Notes under the pieces: generated by a model
Databases searched by the model: none
The model's input: only the letters and a program-made list of their open reading frames with translations
What the model was told of the DNA's origin: nothing
Made by a program: the position numbers and the translations under genes
Assembly (NCBI GenBank): GCA_001914235.1
Contig: MQUF01000005.1
Coordinates: 176,001 to 240,000 of the forward strand
From: Desulfobulbaceae bacterium DB1
GTDB lineage: Bacteria; Desulfobacterota; Desulfobulbia; Desulfobulbales; SURF-16
Direction: 5' to 3'
DNA length: 64,000 nucleotides
Shown here: positions 44,564 through 53,778 of the stretch, piece after piece
How the letters are laid out: every line of letters begins with the position of its first letter
Numbering within the stretch: position 1 is the first letter of the stretch

Positions 44564-46285
44564 TCATTCGCGCTTGGTCGCCATCTTCTCCCAGCTGTCG
44601 CGCAGGGTGACGATGCGGTTGAACACCTTTTTCCCGGGCAGGGAGTCAACCGGGTCGAGGCAGAAATAGCCCATTCTTTCAAACTGAAAGCGTTCATCGG
44701 CTGTTGCCCCGGCAAGTCCCGGTTCGATTTTGGCATTTGGCAGGATTTCCAGGGAGTTCGGGTTGAGATGATCCTTGAAATTCTTTTCCTTGTCTTCTTC
44801 CGGATTTTCCACATTGAAAAGGCGGTCATAGATCCGCACCTCGGCGGGGATGGCATGGCGGGCGGACACCCAGTGCAGGGTTCCCTTGACCTTGCGTCCG
44901 TCCGGGGCCGAGCCGCCGCGGCTGGCGGGATCATAGCTGCAGTGCAGTTCCGTCACCAGGCCGCTTTCATCCTTGATGACCTTGTCGCAGGTGATGAGAT
45001 AGGCGGCACGCAGCCGTACTTCCCGCCCAGGAGCCAGGCGGAAGAATTTTTTCGGCGGCTCTTCCATGAAATCATCCTGTTCAATATGGATTTCCCGGCA
45101 GAAGGGTATTTTTCTGCCGCCCATCGATTCATTCTGGGGATGATTGGCGATTTCAAGTTCCTCTTCCCGGTCTTCCGGATAATTGGTGATGATTACCTTC
45201 AAGGGACGCAGCACCGCCATGGCCCGGGGGGCATTGTTGTTCAAGTCGTCACGGATGGCGTTTTCCAGCACACCCATGTCCACCCGGCTTTCCCGCTTGG
45301 CCATACCGATGGTGTCGCAAAAAGCACGGATGGCGGCCGGGGTGTAGCCCCGACGCCTGAGTCCGGAGATGGTCAGCATGCGCGGGTCATCCCAGCCGCT
45401 GACATATTTCTCATTGACCAGCTGCAGCAGTTTGCGCTTGCTCATCACCGTATAGGTGAGGTTGAGTCTGGCGAACTCGATCTGCCGGGGGTGGCAGGGG
45501 GTCTGCAGGGTGTCAAGCACCCAGTCGTAGAGGGGACGGTGATCCTCGAACTCCAGGGTGCAGAGGGAGTGGGTGATCCCCTCGATGGCATCGGACAGGC
45601 AATGGGTGTAATCGTACATGGGGTAGATGCACCACTTGTCGCCGGTGCGGTGATGATGGGCATGAAGGATGCGGTAGATGACCGGATCCCGCATATTGAT
45701 GTTCCCTGAAGTCATATCGATTTTCGCCCGCAGCACATGCGTGCCGTCGGCAAATTCTCCGGCCCGCATGCGGGCAAAAAGATCGAGATTTTCCGACACG
45801 CTCCGGTTGCGATAAGGGCTGTCCTTGCCCGGTTCGGTGAGTGTTCCCCGGTGCTGTCTCATCTCTTCGGCGGACAGGCTGCAGACATAGGCCCTGCCCA
45901 TTTTGATCAGCTCCACCGCATAGTCGTAGAGCCGATCAAAATAGTCGGAGGCAAAAAAGAGTTTGTCGCCCCAGTCAAAGCCGAGCCAGCGCACGTCTTT
46001 TTGTATTGCTTCCACATAGGCGGCCTCTTCCTTGGAGGGATTGGTGTCATCAAAGCGCATGTGGCAGACGCCGTTGTTTTCCAGGGCAACGCCGAAGTTG
46101 AGACAGATGGATTTTGCGTGGCCGATATGGAGAAAACCGTTCGGTTCCGGCGGGAAACGGGTTGTCACCCGGCCCTCGTGTTTGTTGCTTGCGACATCCT
46201 CGGCAATGATGGTCCGGATGAAATCCATTGATTTCGGATTGTGGATTGCGGATGGCGGATTATTGTTTTCAGTATGCATGGTCAT
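44564..46285 (-). CDS. glnS: Glutaminyl-tRNA synthetase
   Basis: It charges tRNA-Gln with glutamine. The class I motifs are [15 protein letters not shown] (HIGH box) and the KMSKS-like box as VMSKRKL. The catalytic fold is followed by the anticodon-binding beta barrels ([17 protein letters not shown]). The 573-residue frame begins [19 protein letters not shown] before the family start [15 protein letters not shown]. These first residues are encoded by a GGATTGCGGAT-type intergenic repeat. A GGTGAGAG just before ATG 46285 favours the long start; ATG 46228 has no ribosome-binding site. It lies upstream of the chemoreceptor on the chromosome but downstream in transcription from gltX. Confidence 0.96.
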   Translation of the reverse strand: MTMHTENNNPPSAIHNPKSMDFIRTIIAEDVASNKHEGRVTTRFPPEPNGFLHIGHAKSICLNFGVALENNGVCHMRFDDTNPSKEEAAYVEAIQKDVRWLGFDWGDKLFFASDYFDRLYDYAVELIKMGRAYVCSLSAEEMRQHRGTLTEPGKDSPYRNRSVSENLDLFARMRAGEFADGTHVLRAKIDMTSGNINMRDPVIYRILHAHHHRTGDKWCIYPMYDYTHCLSDAIEGITHSLCTLEFEDHRPLYDWVLDTLQTPCHPRQIEFARLNLTYTVMSKRKLLQLVNEKYVSGWDDPRMLTISGLRRRGYTPAAIRAFCDTIGMAKRESRVDMGVLENAIRDDLNNNAPRAMAVLRPLKVIITNYPEDREEELEIANHPQNESMGGRKIPFCREIHIEQDDFMEEPPKKFFRLAPGREVRLRAAYLITCDKVIKDESGLVTELHCSYDPASRGGSAPDGRKVKGTLHWVSARHAIPAEVRIYDRLFNVENPEEDKEKNFKDHLNPNSLEILPNAKIEPGLAGATADERFQFERMGYFCLDPVDSLPGKKVFNRIVTLRDSWEKMATKRE

Positions 46286-46350
46286 CTCTCACCAGATGTG
46301 ATTTGGCGAATTTTTGATTCGAGATTGCGGATGTTGACTGCATTTAAAAA

Positions 46351-46485
46351 TGATGAGTCCGTAAAAAATCTTTTTTTACCACTGAGAGCACAGAGTGCGC
46401 AGAGAAAATATTTTAAATTACAGTATGTTACCTCTGCGTGCTCCGTGGTCTCTGTGGTTGATTTTCAGTTTTTACGAAATCATCA
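46351..46485. repeat. 135-bp palindromic intergenic element, copy 3
   Basis: The outer arms are TGATGAGTCCGTAAAAA and TTTTTACGAAATCATCA. The inner arms are CCACTGAGAGCACAGAG and CTCCGTGGTCTCTGTGG. The last three bases (46483-46485) are the stop codon of gltX on the minus strand. The length equals copies 1 and 2. Confidence 0.88.
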
Positions 46486-47958
46486 AAAATATTTTCCCGC
46501 ATCCTTCAGTCTTTTCACCACCGTCTCCCGGCCCAGGTGGACAAAAAGTTCGAACATGCTCGGCCCCTTGACCAGACCGGTGATGGCAGCCCGGGCGCCG
46601 TTAATCGGAATGCCTGGTTTGACTCCGACCTCTTCGGCAAACTTCCGGGCCGCCTCTTCCACGCTGTCATGGTCGAATACCGGCAGGGCGGCAAGGCGAT
46701 CGGCCAGCATGGGCAGCCACTCTTTCAGTTGCGGTGTTTTGCGCAGGTTTTTTTCCAGGGCCTGGGGCTCGATGTCAAAGTCGTCGGCGAAATAGGCGCG
46801 GCCCAGGGTGGTGAAATCCTTCAGGGTGTGGAAACGGTCCCGGATCATGTCAACCGTTTTCAGGTACCACTCTTTCCGTTCGCCGTCAAAAGCGTCATTC
46901 CATATGCCCGCTGCTTGCAGCTCTTTTTTGACCATCAGCCCGATTTCCCCAACCGGCATGGCGCGCAGATAGTGGGCATTGATGTTGATCGCCTTGGGGT
47001 CGGTGAAAAATTTCGGGTCATCCTTGCGATAATTGAAGATGGCATGGGATTTGTTGATCCGTTCCAGGCTGAAGGCCTCGATCAGCTCTTCTTTGGTGAA
47101 TATCTCCCGGTCATCGCCCGGCGACCAGCCGAGCAGCACCAGAAAGTTGACCAGCGCCCAGGGGATAAACCCTTTTTCCCGGTAATACTGCACGGCGACG
47201 ATCTCGCCGTGGCTCCTTTTGGAGATTTTCGCCTTGTTGAGATCCAGGGTGAGCGGCATGTGGGCAAAAATCGGCAAAGGAGCGCCCAGCGCCTCATAGA
47301 GAAGGACCTGGCGCAGGGTGTTGGTCAGGTGATCCTGGCCGCGAATGACATGGGTAATCCGGTCGCGGATATCATCCACCACATTGCAGTGCAGGTAAAG
47401 CGGCTTGCCGTTGGAACGGACGATGACGAAATCCTCTATCTCTGCATATTTCTTTTCAATGCGGCCCAGCACCTTGTCGTCATAGCCGACCATGCCGTCG
47501 CGCCGTGGTACCTTGAAACGGATGACAGAGGGAATACCGGCCGCCTCTTTTTCCGCAACCTGCTCCGGAGTGAGGTTCCTGCAGGTGCCGTCGTAGCCCA
47601 CTTCCAGTTTGGCGGCCATGGCGGCTTCCCTTTTAGCGTCGAGATCTTCCTTGGCGCAGAAGCATTTGTAGGCCTGGTCGCCGGCGAGCAGTTTCTGCGC
47701 CGCTGCGATGTGGTCGGATGTGAAGTCGGTTTGGAAATAGGGGCCCTCGTCCCAGTCGATGCCGAGCCAGGTCAGACCATCCAGGATGCCGTCGATGGAC
47801 TCCTTGGTGGATCGTTCGGCATCGGTATCCTCAATGCGCAAGATCAATTTGCCGTTATGCTTCCTGGCATAGAGCCAGTTGAGGATAGCGGTGCGGGCGC
47901 CGCCGATATGCAGATAACCGGTGGGGCTCGGTGGAAAACGGACGCGGACTTCGCTCAT
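46483..47958 (-). CDS. gltX: Glutamyl-tRNA synthetase
   Basis: It charges tRNA-Glu. The protein starts MSEVRVRFPPSPTGYLHIGGA (HIGH box as HIGG) and has RIEDTDAERS, VIRGQDHLTNT and the KMSKS-type box KISKRSHG. At 491 residues it is a full-length bacterial enzyme. The TGA stop is contributed by the end of palindrome copy 3, so the last residues (GKYF) may be where the element inserted or was trimmed. The gene is followed by glnS on the same strand. Having both enzymes argues for direct glutaminylation of tRNA-Gln. Confidence 0.97.
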   Translation of the reverse strand: MSEVRVRFPPSPTGYLHIGGARTAILNWLYARKHNGKLILRIEDTDAERSTKESIDGILDGLTWLGIDWDEGPYFQTDFTSDHIAAAQKLLAGDQAYKCFCAKEDLDAKREAAMAAKLEVGYDGTCRNLTPEQVAEKEAAGIPSVIRFKVPRRDGMVGYDDKVLGRIEKKYAEIEDFVIVRSNGKPLYLHCNVVDDIRDRITHVIRGQDHLTNTLRQVLLYEALGAPLPIFAHMPLTLDLNKAKISKRSHGEIVAVQYYREKGFIPWALVNFLVLLGWSPGDDREIFTKEELIEAFSLERINKSHAIFNYRKDDPKFFTDPKAININAHYLRAMPVGEIGLMVKKELQAAGIWNDAFDGERKEWYLKTVDMIRDRFHTLKDFTTLGRAYFADDFDIEPQALEKNLRKTPQLKEWLPMLADRLAALPVFDHDSVEEAARKFAEEVGVKPGIPINGARAAITGLVKGPSMFELFVHLGRETVVKRLKDAGKYF

Positions 47959-48197
47959 GGTTTGTTTCCTTATTATTGTTCAACAGTTGCTGGATTTCTT
48001 TTGCTGGAATCGTTCCTTTCGGCAAGTTTATCAAACGTCGACGAAAAAAGACATACTATAACGACAAGGCCCGGCACTGTCAAAAAATGTTTGTGCGGGC
48101 AACGAGTGCTGTGATAGCATTTTCAAGCGCCTTTCATCTGCTGGAAAGGTGCTTGCCGTACAGTAATCGCGTATTTATTCCGCCGGGGAGGAATGGT

Positions 48198-49328
48198 ATG
48201 AAGCTTGACAGGATACGACTGCAATCCGTCGGGAAGATATTGTTGCTTAATTTGCTTGTTTCCATGCTTGCCGCCTGCGATGCGCCCCCTGCCGAACCTG
48301 TTAAAATAGGCTTGTCCATTAATCTGAGCGGCAGGGGCGGCATGGCCGGAGAGCACATTCGCGACGGGGCAATGCTTGCCGTGCGGCAAGTCAATGAAAG
48401 CAACGGCATCAACGGCAGGCAGCTGCAACTGCTGGTGCGGGATGATGAAAACAGTGATGAAGGAATCAGAAAGGCGGACCAGGGCCTCATTGATGCAGGG
48501 GTCGTGGCGATCATCGGCCATGGTTTTTCGGAAAACACCCTGAAAGCCTATCCCATTGTAATCTCACAAAATGTCCTGTTGTTCACCGGCTATACCGCCA
48601 CCAATCAGTTGAGCGGCAGGGATGATCTCTTTTTCCGTACTTCCGTGGACTGTGTTCTTTACGGGAAAAAAACAGCGGCTCTTTTCCAGCGCGACGGCAT
48701 CCGTTCAGCGGCGGTACTGATGGACATGGCCAATTCCGGCTTTGCCACCGATTACGTCGAGCAGCTCAGAACTCATTTTGACGGGACCATTGTCGAGGTA
48801 AGGTTTGATTCCAAGCAAAGTATTGACTGGCAGGCAATAACCGATGAACTGCTTGTCTCCGCGCCTGACGCCGTTCTCCTGCTTACCGAGGTGAGCATGA
48901 CCGGTGTCGCCGCCCGGAAATTGAAAGCAAGGGATTATTCCGGCAGGCTGGTAAGTACGATCTGGGCCCAGGCCCCCGGATTGCTCGATTACGGCGGCAA
49001 GGCGGTGGAAAGCATGTCGATCGTCACTTTCATCCGCGATGATAATGACAGCCCGGAATTTCAGGCCTTTGCCGCCCGACTGGAAAAGGAATTCAAACGG
49101 CCGGCCTCCGCCCGCTCGGCAAGGGGCTATGAACTGGTGACGATTCTGGCCGATGCCTTGAGGCGCTGCAATCCCTTGACGGTTCAGGAATTAAAGAAAC
49201 AGCTCCCTGTCGGAAAATATCATACCCTCATGGGTGAGGTGGAGTTTGACCCTTACGGCGACGTGATCCGCCCTGTTTACGAGGTGGTTGTGGAAAACGG
49301 TGTTTTCCGGACAAAAGGGGAGATCTAA
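48198..49328 (+). CDS. Substrate-binding lipoprotein, branched-chain amino acid ABC type
   Basis: A 376-residue periplasmic-binding protein (Peripla_BP_6 fold) starting MKLDRIRLQSVGK. The signal peptide ends in the lipobox LAAC, so the mature protein is anchored through C27 or so. The fold begins at VKIGLSINLSGRGG and contains DGAMLAVRQVNESNGINGR and a late GYELVTILADAL. Similar proteins (LivK-like) bind amino acids or amides, or act as sensors. No permease or ATPase genes are adjacent, so it may serve a distant transporter or a signalling role. The ribosome-binding site GGAGG sits 6 bases before the ATG, deciding the start. Confidence 0.9.
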   Translation: MKLDRIRLQSVGKILLLNLLVSMLAACDAPPAEPVKIGLSINLSGRGGMAGEHIRDGAMLAVRQVNESNGINGRQLQLLVRDDENSDEGIRKADQGLIDAGVVAIIGHGFSENTLKAYPIVISQNVLLFTGYTATNQLSGRDDLFFRTSVDCVLYGKKTAALFQRDGIRSAAVLMDMANSGFATDYVEQLRTHFDGTIVEVRFDSKQSIDWQAITDELLVSAPDAVLLLTEVSMTGVAARKLKARDYSGRLVSTIWAQAPGLLDYGGKAVESMSIVTFIRDDNDSPEFQAFAARLEKEFKRPASARSARGYELVTILADALRRCNPLTVQELKKQLPVGKYHTLMGEVEFDPYGDVIRPVYEVVVENGVFRTKGEI

Positions 49329-49353
49329 TTGCAGACGCGTCCCCTGGCGCAGC

Positions 49354-49384
49354 GGATCAGGCATATCCTGATCCTTGTTTCTTC
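49354..49384 (+). terminator. Rho-independent terminator
   Basis: GGATCAGG (49354-49361), a 5-base loop CATAT, and CCTGATCC (49367-49374) form a perfect 8-bp stem followed by TTGTTTCTT. It ends the lipoprotein transcript. Confidence 0.75.
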
Positions 49385-49427
49385 AGCCTTCAGCCCTCAG
49401 CCCTCAGCCTTTATGAGCCCTCAGCCT
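49383..49427. repeat. Heptamer tandem repeat
   Basis: Four consecutive heptamers (TCAGCCT, TCAGCCC twice, TCAGCCT) at 49383-49410, and a fifth at 49421-49427 after a 10-base spacer. It lies between the convergent lipoprotein and era genes. It is a small variable-number repeat. Confidence 0.75.
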
Positions 49428-49490
49428 ACCTACCTGGACAGTTACGATATTTTTTTCCGTAATTCCGCAAATCCGTCAACCGGCAACTCT

Positions 49491-50393
49491 CTAGCCGCCG
49501 AATCCCAGCTCTTTCAAGAATCGTTCATCCCTTGACCAGTCTTCCTGCACTTTGACAAAAAGTTTCAAGACCACATTGATGCCGAGCAGGTCCCGCAGTT
49601 CAAGGCGAGCGGACTGGCCGATCTTTTTCAGCATGGAACCCTGTTTGCCGATGATGATGCCTTTCTGTGATTTTCTTTCCACATAGATCGTGGCATCGAT
49701 GGTGATTTTTTTTTCTTCCTCCCGGAAGCTGTCAACCATGACGGCGCAGGAGTAGGGGATTTCCTGGGTGGTGTTGAGAAAGATCTTTTCCCGGATGATT
49801 TCCGCGGCAATGAATCGTTCGGTGGCGTCGGTGGGGATGTCTTCCGGATACAGACGCGGCCCCTCGGGCAGCAATCGGAGCAGTTCCCGCAGCAGGAGAT
49901 CGGTGCCGTCCTGTTTCAAGGCGGAGATGGGAATCATGGCACTGAAAGGATAGAGGCTCCGGTAGGCGTCGAGAATCGGCAGCAGCGCCGGGGGTTCCAC
50001 CAGGTCGACCTTGTTGATGAGCAGAATTGCCGGTTTCCCGACGTTTTTCAGGTGGTCGGCGGCCACGCTGATTTTGCTCGGAACGGGAAAGGAAGTGTCG
50101 ATCATGAAAACAATGACATCCACCTCGGCCAGGCTGTCGACCGCGATACGCACCATCTCCAGATTCAAGGGGCTGCGCGCCGCATGGATGCCGGGAGTGT
50201 CGATCATGACGATTTGAAAGTCATCACCATTGACAATGCCGAGAATTTTGTTTCTTGTGGTTTGTGGTTTCGGGGAAACAATGGAAATTTTCTGGCCGAG
50301 AAGCGCATTGAGCAGGGTTGATTTCCCCACATTGGGAGGACCGACCAGGGCAACGACACCCGATTTAACTTGCTTTTCTTCCGGTAAATCCAT
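49491..50393 (-). CDS. era: GTPase Era
   Basis: Era binds the 3' end of 16S rRNA and assists 30S assembly. The 300-residue protein has G1 GPPNVGKST, the family-specific switch block SPKPQTTRNKILGI, G3 DTPG, G4 NKVD, and a C-terminal KH domain (KSQKGIIIGKQGSMLKKIG). ATG 50393 is chosen because AGGAG lies 7 bases upstream and the residues before it (in the longer frame) are repeat-derived. Divergent from the exonuclease gene across a small inverted-repeat element. Confidence 0.97.
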   Translation of the reverse strand: MDLPEEKQVKSGVVALVGPPNVGKSTLLNALLGQKISIVSPKPQTTRNKILGIVNGDDFQIVMIDTPGIHAARSPLNLEMVRIAVDSLAEVDVIVFMIDTSFPVPSKISVAADHLKNVGKPAILLINKVDLVEPPALLPILDAYRSLYPFSAMIPISALKQDGTDLLLRELLRLLPEGPRLYPEDIPTDATERFIAAEIIREKIFLNTTQEIPYSCAVMVDSFREEEKKITIDATIYVERKSQKGIIIGKQGSMLKKIGQSARLELRDLLGINVVLKLFVKVQEDWSRDERFLKELGFGG

Positions 50394-50491
50394 TAAGGTC
50401 TCCTGTTTTGGTTGTATGCCGCCTGCGTCGTTATAATGGAACTGTTCAGGCTCATGATGCTGTAGCCTGAAGACTCTTGATAAAAGAGGCC

Positions 50492-50608
50492 GTAACTGTC
50501 CAGGTGTTTCGGCGAAAGGCTGATGGAAAGGCGTCACTAAATATGCAGTCATGCGGTACAGTCAGCCCTATGGTCTTCAGTCTCTCACCGAAACACCTGA
50601 GTAGTTAC
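50492..50608. repeat. 117-bp element with 22-bp imperfect terminal inverted repeats
   Basis: The left end (50492-50513) begins GTAACTGTCCAGGTGTTTCG; the right end complement (50587-50608) begins GTAACTACTCAGGTGTTTCG. They match at 18 of 22 positions. The inside has no gene. This is MITE-like. Ends starting with GTAA recall the IS66 insertion sequence family, but that link is only a suggestion, and I see no target duplication. Confidence 0.6.
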
Positions 50609-50660
50609 TGTTTTTGCACGACGGCTTAATGAATCAGCGTATCCAGCGAGTGATATCACA

Positions 50661-52658
50661 TTGCAGGGAAAAATCATAGAATATGTTGAGCAGGGCCGGT
50701 TTTTCTGCGCGCTGGTGCTCCAGGAGCAGAACAAGCGGCTGCGCATCATGAATCAGAACGGCCGCGAAATGAACATGCCCATGGCCAGGGTGCTCCATGA
50801 GTCGCGGGACAGGCATCCCCTGACCCTCACCCGGGAGGAGACCATGCGCTTGTTGCAGGAAATCGCCGACAGACGAGCCGCTTTGTCCCGGGATATCGGG
50901 CTTGAGGAAATCTGGCTCCTGGCGGTTGAAGAGGAGAATTCGGCTTTCAGCCCTCTTTTCCTGACGGAACTCTGTTTCGGCGGTGAAGCCGGCGATGATC
51001 AGACGGCCGCCTTTCTGCGGGCGGTTTTCGCTGATCGTTTTTTCTTTAAATTCCGTGACAATGCCATTCAGGTTCACTCCGCCGAGGTGGTTGAGCAGCT
51101 GCGTGAAAGGGCGGAAAAAGAGCGGATCCATGAGGAGATGATGGAAATCGGAGGCCGGGTGATCCAGGCAATCATGGCCGGGGAACGGCCGCCTGAGTGG
51201 CAGGAGCGGGACAGGTGTCTGGAAATCATCAAGGAGTTCTATCTCTACGGCTCTGAGGCCCGGGAAGCTGATCTGGCCCGTGATCTTCTGAAAAAAGGGG
51301 GACTTTCCCGGCCCCATGATCCCTATTTCCTGCTGGTCAAGGCGGGTATCTGGCAACCGGATGAAAATATCCCCCTGCTCCGGCAGGAGGTGCCGGTGGT
51401 CTTTGCGGATGATGTTCTGTCCCGGGCCAATCTGCTGGCCGAGCCTGATGAGGTGTCCCTGCTCGACGGAAAGCGCCGGGATTTCCGTCATCTGCCCCTG
51501 CTTACCATTGATGGTGAATTCACCAGGGACTTTGATGATGCCCTGCATGTGGAAAGAAAAGAGGATGGGTATCTGGTGGGGATTCACATTTCCGATGTCA
51601 GCGAATTTGTCCGACCGGGGGATGTGTTGTGTGAATCCGCCCGGGCACGGGGGACGTCGCTTTATTTCCCGGACCAGCAGATACCCATGCTGCCGAAATC
51701 ATTGTCCGAAGGGGCATGCAGCCTGATTGAGGGCAGAAGCAGGCCGGCGCTTAGTTTTCTTGTTCATTTAAGCGGAGCGGGGGATGTGCTGGATTTCAAA
51801 CTGGTCCGCAGCGTGGTGCGGGTCAAGCGGCGTATCACCTATCGGCAGGCGGAGGATCTGCTGGCCGAAGGCAATGATGAAGAACTGCGGCTTTTAAACG
51901 GCCTGGGGAACAGTCTGCAGAAAAAACGGCTGGACAACGGTGCTCTGATCATCCCCATTCCCGATGTGGTGATCAATATCGGAATAGACGGCCGGGTGCG
52001 GGTGAGGCTCGAGGACGTTGATTCCCAGGCCCGTACCCTGGTTGCCGAATTCATGGTGCTGGCCAATATGCTGGCGGCCCAGTATCTGGCCGATCGGCAG
52101 ATACCCGGCCTGTACCGGAGTCAGGAAGCGCCGCGGCAGCGGCTCGGTTCCGGAATCCAGAAGGATCTTTTTGTCAATTTCCGGCAGCGACGTCATCTTG
52201 CCCGCGGATTGCTGTCGATTGATCCGAAGCCGCACAGCGGGGTGGGCACCGCCCAGTACACCACGGTGACATCTCCCATCCGGCGCATGCTTGATCTGGT
52301 CATGCAGCAGCAGTTAACCCATGTGCTGGAGGGCAAGGGGCCGCTCTACACCCTCGGCGACTGCCGGGATCTGGCTGCTTCGATTCTTGCCGCCCAGGCG
52401 CGGGCCAACCAGGTGCGGCAGCTCCGCAATCGCTACTGGCTCTTTAAGTATCTGGCCACCGAGGTGGGGGTGGGCAACAGGATGGATGCCCTGGTGCTGG
52501 AGATTCAGCCGCGCCGCGTGCAGGTGCTGTTGACCGATATCCTGCTTGAGGGTGATCTGCCCGCCAATCAGGGACCACGGGTGAGCCCGGGGGACAGGAT
52601 CAGCGTCATGCTGGCCAAGGTCAATGCCCTGGACAACAGTTTCCAGCTGGAATGGTGA
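50661..52658 (+). CDS. RNase II/R-family exoribonuclease (RNB domain)
   Basis: A 665-residue 3'-5' exoribonuclease. Residues about 1-240 form an RNA-binding N-terminal region unlike the two cold-shock domains of RNase R. The RNB domain (about 270-600) keeps the four metal-binding aspartates as TIDGEFTRDFDDAL, then VGIHISDVSEFVRPG, SPIRRMLDLVMQQQL and a C-terminal S1-like barrel. The start is a TTG without a strong ribosome-binding site, so the true start could differ by a few codons. I call it RNase II-like rather than assign rnr or rnb. Confidence 0.88.
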   Translation: MQGKIIEYVEQGRFFCALVLQEQNKRLRIMNQNGREMNMPMARVLHESRDRHPLTLTREETMRLLQEIADRRAALSRDIGLEEIWLLAVEEENSAFSPLFLTELCFGGEAGDDQTAAFLRAVFADRFFFKFRDNAIQVHSAEVVEQLRERAEKERIHEEMMEIGGRVIQAIMAGERPPEWQERDRCLEIIKEFYLYGSEAREADLARDLLKKGGLSRPHDPYFLLVKAGIWQPDENIPLLRQEVPVVFADDVLSRANLLAEPDEVSLLDGKRRDFRHLPLLTIDGEFTRDFDDALHVERKEDGYLVGIHISDVSEFVRPGDVLCESARARGTSLYFPDQQIPMLPKSLSEGACSLIEGRSRPALSFLVHLSGAGDVLDFKLVRSVVRVKRRITYRQAEDLLAEGNDEELRLLNGLGNSLQKKRLDNGALIIPIPDVVINIGIDGRVRVRLEDVDSQARTLVAEFMVLANMLAAQYLADRQIPGLYRSQEAPRQRLGSGIQKDLFVNFRQRRHLARGLLSIDPKPHSGVGTAQYTTVTSPIRRMLDLVMQQQLTHVLEGKGPLYTLGDCRDLAASILAAQARANQVRQLRNRYWLFKYLATEVGVGNRMDALVLEIQPRRVQVLLTDILLEGDLPANQGPRVSPGDRISVMLAKVNALDNSFQLEW

Positions 52659-53091
52659 TTCGATTGGGGATTTTGGATTGCGGAATTGATCGGCAAAAAA
52701 TATTGACCCATTCTATCTCGCCGACAATGAAATCATTACCGCTACCGCCGGTAATGGAATCACTGCCGGCCAACCCATGGAGCAGGTCGTTGCCCGCCCC
52801 GCCGTCGATACTGAGATTGGGAGGGGTATCACCGGTCAGATAGAACTCATCATAACTGGGGAGAAAATAGTCGTCTGTTAGATCGCCGCTCACGCTCCCA
52901 CTGAAAACATAGTGGCCTTCCCAGTGGTCCTCCACGTACACGCTTATTACTGTGGAGTTATCATTCCCGTCTGTGCCGGTCAGGACCCGGTCCGCCGACA
53001 CCGCATCAAAGAGGGTGATGCCGAAATCGCCATTTTCAAAATCCGCGGCGCTGGTCTGGTTGGCAAAGGTGATGCTGTCCATGCCGTTCAA
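52621..53091 (-). pseudogene. RTX (hemolysin-type calcium-binding) gene fragment
   Basis: The frame encodes about 125 residues of a secreted RTX protein, ending with calcium-binding nonapeptides (GGAGNDLLHG, GSDSITGG, GSGNDFIVG). It then runs into unrelated sequence (EWVNIFCRSIPQSK) read from a GGATTGCGG-type repeat and the end of the exonuclease gene. There is no secretion signal at either end and the start (TTG 53091 or ATG 53082) lacks a ribosome-binding site. A stop codon in frame just upstream separates it from any N-terminal part. It is a remnant of a much larger adhesin or exoprotein gene. Confidence 0.7.
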
Positions 53092-53154
53092 CAGCGTTCA
53101 ATGCTTTCAATTGCCTCCAGGATGTCAAGCAAAGAGATCTCTGTCGCGTCTCAC
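53091..53154 (-). pseudogene. HepT (HEPN toxin) N-terminal remnant
   Basis: From GTG at 53154 the codons read MRRDRDLFA. After a one-base frame change near 53128 they read LDILEAIESIERC and stop. Joined, this matches the conserved start of HepT/DUF86 toxins (typically RDxxxFLxDILEAIxxIERY). The GTG overlaps the upstream remnant's TGA by three bases, the arrangement normal for mntA-hepT pairs. Everything after residue 22 is missing; the RTX fragment begins at once. Confidence 0.6.
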
Positions 53155-53240
53155 AGGACAACAATCTCTTTCAGTATCCGTTCTCGCATGCGCGGACGCA
53201 GGCTGGTTTCGCTGACAACATCCACAGGTGATGTGCTATG
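53151..53240 (-). pseudogene. MntA-type nucleotidyltransferase antitoxin, C-terminal remnant
   Basis: The minus strand encodes SPVDVVSETSLRPRMRERIL followed by KEIVVL and TGA. This matches the usual tail of MNT-domain antitoxins (VDLV...LRPRxRERILxE). The upstream part is replaced at about 53240 by a 46-bp direct repeat that also precedes vapB. It is a dead relic of an MntA/HepT module. Confidence 0.6.
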
Positions 53241-53283
53241 GCAAGAAATGATGGGCGTCAAGGGTGGAAAACAATTGCGGTAG
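53238..53283. repeat. 46-bp direct repeat, copy A
   Basis: Matches 54051-54096 at 40 of 46 positions (shared core AAGAAATGAT and GGCGTCAAGGGTG). On the minus strand it carries TTGACG followed after 17 bases by TAGCAC, a degraded version of the vapBC promoter seen in copy B. It abuts the MntA remnant. Confidence 0.8.
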
Positions 53284-53367
53284 TGAGCAAATAAAATGTC
53301 CGGTTTTTATGATCACCGTGGAGGTGCGCATGAAACGTATATTGCAAGACCTGTCTCTTGATTTTTT

Positions 53368-53778
53368 TTACGGCTCTCTGCGCTGGATGGCCGTTATCCT
53401 GGTCAGATGTTTTTTGTCATAGGAAAAAATCTCGCTGACCTGATGACGCTGCATTGTTGCCACAATATAGCCGTCGATGAAATCAATGTTCTGAGCCATG
53501 TAATATTCGATGGCCTTTTCCACCAGGGTGGCGTTAATGACCTCAATGCCCGGAGTGGCGAGGATGGCCTTGATCATCGGCCCGATGGCGCTGTTTTCCA
53601 GTTTGTAGAACGATTCGAGAACCCAGACCACCTCGGCGAGAACCAGCTCGGTGGTCAGCAGCCGCTCTTTGCCGCCGGCAGCCGACTCCAGGAGCTTTTC
53701 CACCCTGTCCGCCTTGGCTGGGTCATCATTGGTGAGATAGCGGATAAAGACATTGGCATCGAGGAATTTCGCCTTCAT
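53368..53778 (-). CDS. vapC: PIN-domain toxin VapC
   Basis: A 136-residue ribonuclease toxin. The PIN acidic residues are visible as D7 (LDANVFIRY), E49 (LAEVVW), D99 and D102 (NIDFIDGYIVA) and D121 (SYDKK). VapC enzymes cleave tRNA or rRNA and are held inactive by the cognate antitoxin. The start overlaps the vapB stop by four bases, as expected for the operon. It is the only intact toxin gene in this patch. Confidence 0.93.
   Translation of the reverse strand: MKAKFLDANVFIRYLTNDDPAKADRVEKLLESAAGGKERLLTTELVLAEVVWVLESFYKLENSAIGPMIKAILATPGIEVINATLVEKAIEYYMAQNIDFIDGYIVATMQRHQVSEIFSYDKKHLTRITAIQRREP

Noticed and set aside
46537..48114. 525-codon plus-strand frame opposite gltX
   Set aside because: gltX motifs on the minus strand are complete; the plus frame is antisense noise.
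53330..53422. 30-codon plus-strand frame starting MKRILQDLSLD after a good GGAGG
   Set aside because: Too short, and its second half is antisense to the end of vapC. At most the start of a lost gene.
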